64,000 nt of DNA. Source: Charina bottae. Taxonomy: Eukaryota; Chordata; Lepidosauria; Squamata; Charinaidae. A program made the translations under genes and the position numbers. Of the stretch, positions 63,362 through 64,000 are shown piece by piece. Below the pieces are notes generated by a model. That model ran no database searches. It was not told the origin of the DNA and saw nothing but the letters and a program-made list of their open reading frames with translations. Within the stretch, counting starts at the first letter, position 1. The number at the start of each line of letters is the position of its first letter. The DNA lies in assembly GCA_023362775.1 (NCBI GenBank), contig JALMGJ010000002.1, positions 70,657,414-70,721,413 of the forward strand, read 5' to 3'.

Positions 63362-64000
63362 AGGCCATTGTAGTTTTCCGCCGGCTCGAAGTCATCATTT
63401 GAGGTGTCGGACTCGCTGCTCCCCTGTTGCCAGTCCCGTCTCCCCACGGTTGCTGCCGCCGCTCCTTTGTACTTCGCCGTTGCAGTCTTGCTTTCTTTGG
63501 TGTCAGGTGCCTTTTTCAATGGGATTTTCTCTTTGGCGTTCGTCTTGGTTTGTGGGCAATTGCTTATCCGGTGACCCTCTTTACCGCAACTAAAGCATAG
63601 CCCATCTTTCGTACGGCATTCTTTCTCCTCCTCCCAATTCCGTTGCTTGGTGAATTTGCGGGGTTGAGTGAAAGAGGTCCCAGGTTTCTTGCGCATGGAG
63701 TTGAAACTTTTTATGTTCTGGAGCTGCATTGTGCTGTTTTCCACTTTCCCAGCCAGTTGAATCCATCCTTCTAACGTCCCCGGGTCATCTCTCGTTATGG
63801 CTAGTTCTATAATTTCCTGTCGTAATCCGTATTGAAAGTGCTGGACTTTGAAGGATTCAGGCCAGTCAGGTAATTTCGATAGGAGTTTCTTGAAGTCCAT
63901 AGCGTACTCCGCTACTGTTCTGTTGCCTTGTCTTAAATTTTGAATTCGAGTCTTCGCTGAGATTTTAGATAGCGTATCTTCAAACCTCTGTCTGAGTGCG
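63355..64000 (-). CDS. Gypsy gag with CCHC zinc knuckle (partial at window edge)
   Basis: The frame is open from the right edge (at least from about 63980; NRTVAEYAMDFKKLLSKLPDW spans the methionine at 63900) to a TAA at 63355-63357. The capsid-like part ends near GWIQLAGKVEN. A Cys-x2-Cys-x4-His-x4-Cys knuckle (C102, C105, H110, C115 from the methionine) binds RNA, and a Lys/Ser-rich tail follows. The pol frame is -1 relative to gag, with ~30 bases of overlap. The GGAAAAC heptamer 26 bases before the stop is a non-canonical but possible slippage site. Confidence 0.88.
   Translation of the reverse strand, partial: ALRQRFEDTLSKISAKTRIQNLRQGNRTVAEYAMDFKKLLSKLPDWPESFKVQHFQYGLRQEIIELAITRDDPGTLEGWIQLAGKVENSTMQLQNIKSFNSMRKKPGTSFTQPRKFTKQRNWEEEKECRTKDGLCFSCGKEGHRISNCPQTKTNAKEKIPLKKAPDTKESKTATAKYKGAAAATVGRRDWQQGSSESDTSNDDFEPAENYNGLC

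Larger units (their letters stand above)
59288..64000 (-). mobile_element. Ty3/Gypsy chromovirus-type LTR retrotransposon (5' part beyond window)
   Basis: Minus-strand order from the right edge is gag with zinc knuckle, then protease-RT-RNase H, integrase with chromodomain, polypurine tract and 3' LTR. It is inserted into L2 copy E at 59287. The 5' LTR and primer-binding site lie beyond 64000. The pol region has two breaks (a stop at 61400-61402 and a frame change at a 14-C run, 61199-61212). This is a recently acquired but inactive copy as read here. Confidence 0.93.

Overview
The window is nuclear DNA of a squamate reptile, most likely a lizard. This rests on the repeats: tRNA-headed Sauria-type SINEs, Bov-B (RTE) LINEs, L2/CR1 LINEs with the reptilian hairpin tail, L1, Penelope-like elements (PLEs) with GIY-YIG endonuclease, hAT miniature elements, and a chromodomain Ty3/Gypsy element. 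There is no prokaryotic gene organisation. Most long reading frames belong to transposons.

One host coding exon is convincing: minus strand 42999-43134, with AG acceptor, GT donor, and a twin CX9C (CHCH) sequence resembling the C-terminus of MICOS subunit MIC25 (CHCHD6). The rest of the window is then best read as introns of this minus-strand gene. No other exon could be identified.

Layout. 1-13.1 kb: AT-rich intron with two hAT MITEs, a degenerate L2, a 5'-truncated Bov-B (+, 4277-5947), a near full-length Bov-B (-, 8667-11889) and two Sauria SINEs. 13.4-22.1 kb: one old minus-strand L1 split by at least seven insertions, each adding its own target-site duplication where I could find one. 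One insertion is a second, short L1 that itself carries two PLE insertions, one of them a nearly perfect 208-bp-arm palindrome. 22.7-25.6 kb: a PLE with RT and GIY-YIG on the minus strand, joined head-to-head to an inverted copy of its own 3' end. 25.9-28.7 kb: an L2 with almost intact endonuclease and reverse transcriptase frames. 28.7-42 kb: mostly quiet intron with old L2, CR1, SINE and hAT remnants. 43-45.3 kb: the exon, then an L2 nested inside another L2. 45.3-56 kb: intron with SINEs (one inverted pair), a third Bov-B and a PLE tail. 56-59.3 kb: an old L2 carrying a SINE, an AT-rich microsatellite and a foldback element, finally broken by a Gypsy element. 59.3-64 kb: that Gypsy element on the minus strand (LTR, integrase with chromodomain, protease-RT-RNase H, gag), running off the right edge.

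How they work together: Bov-B, L2, CR1, L1 and PLE supply reverse transcriptases. The Sauria SINE tail resembles the Bov-B tail, as expected if Bov-B machinery copies it. The hAT MITEs have no transposase here and must have been moved in trans. The strongest candidates for something under-described are the PLE inverted dimers with conserved hammerhead-like cores, the hAT MITE family with exchangeable GC-rich interiors, and the foldback at 58713-59071. No new cellular system is demonstrated.
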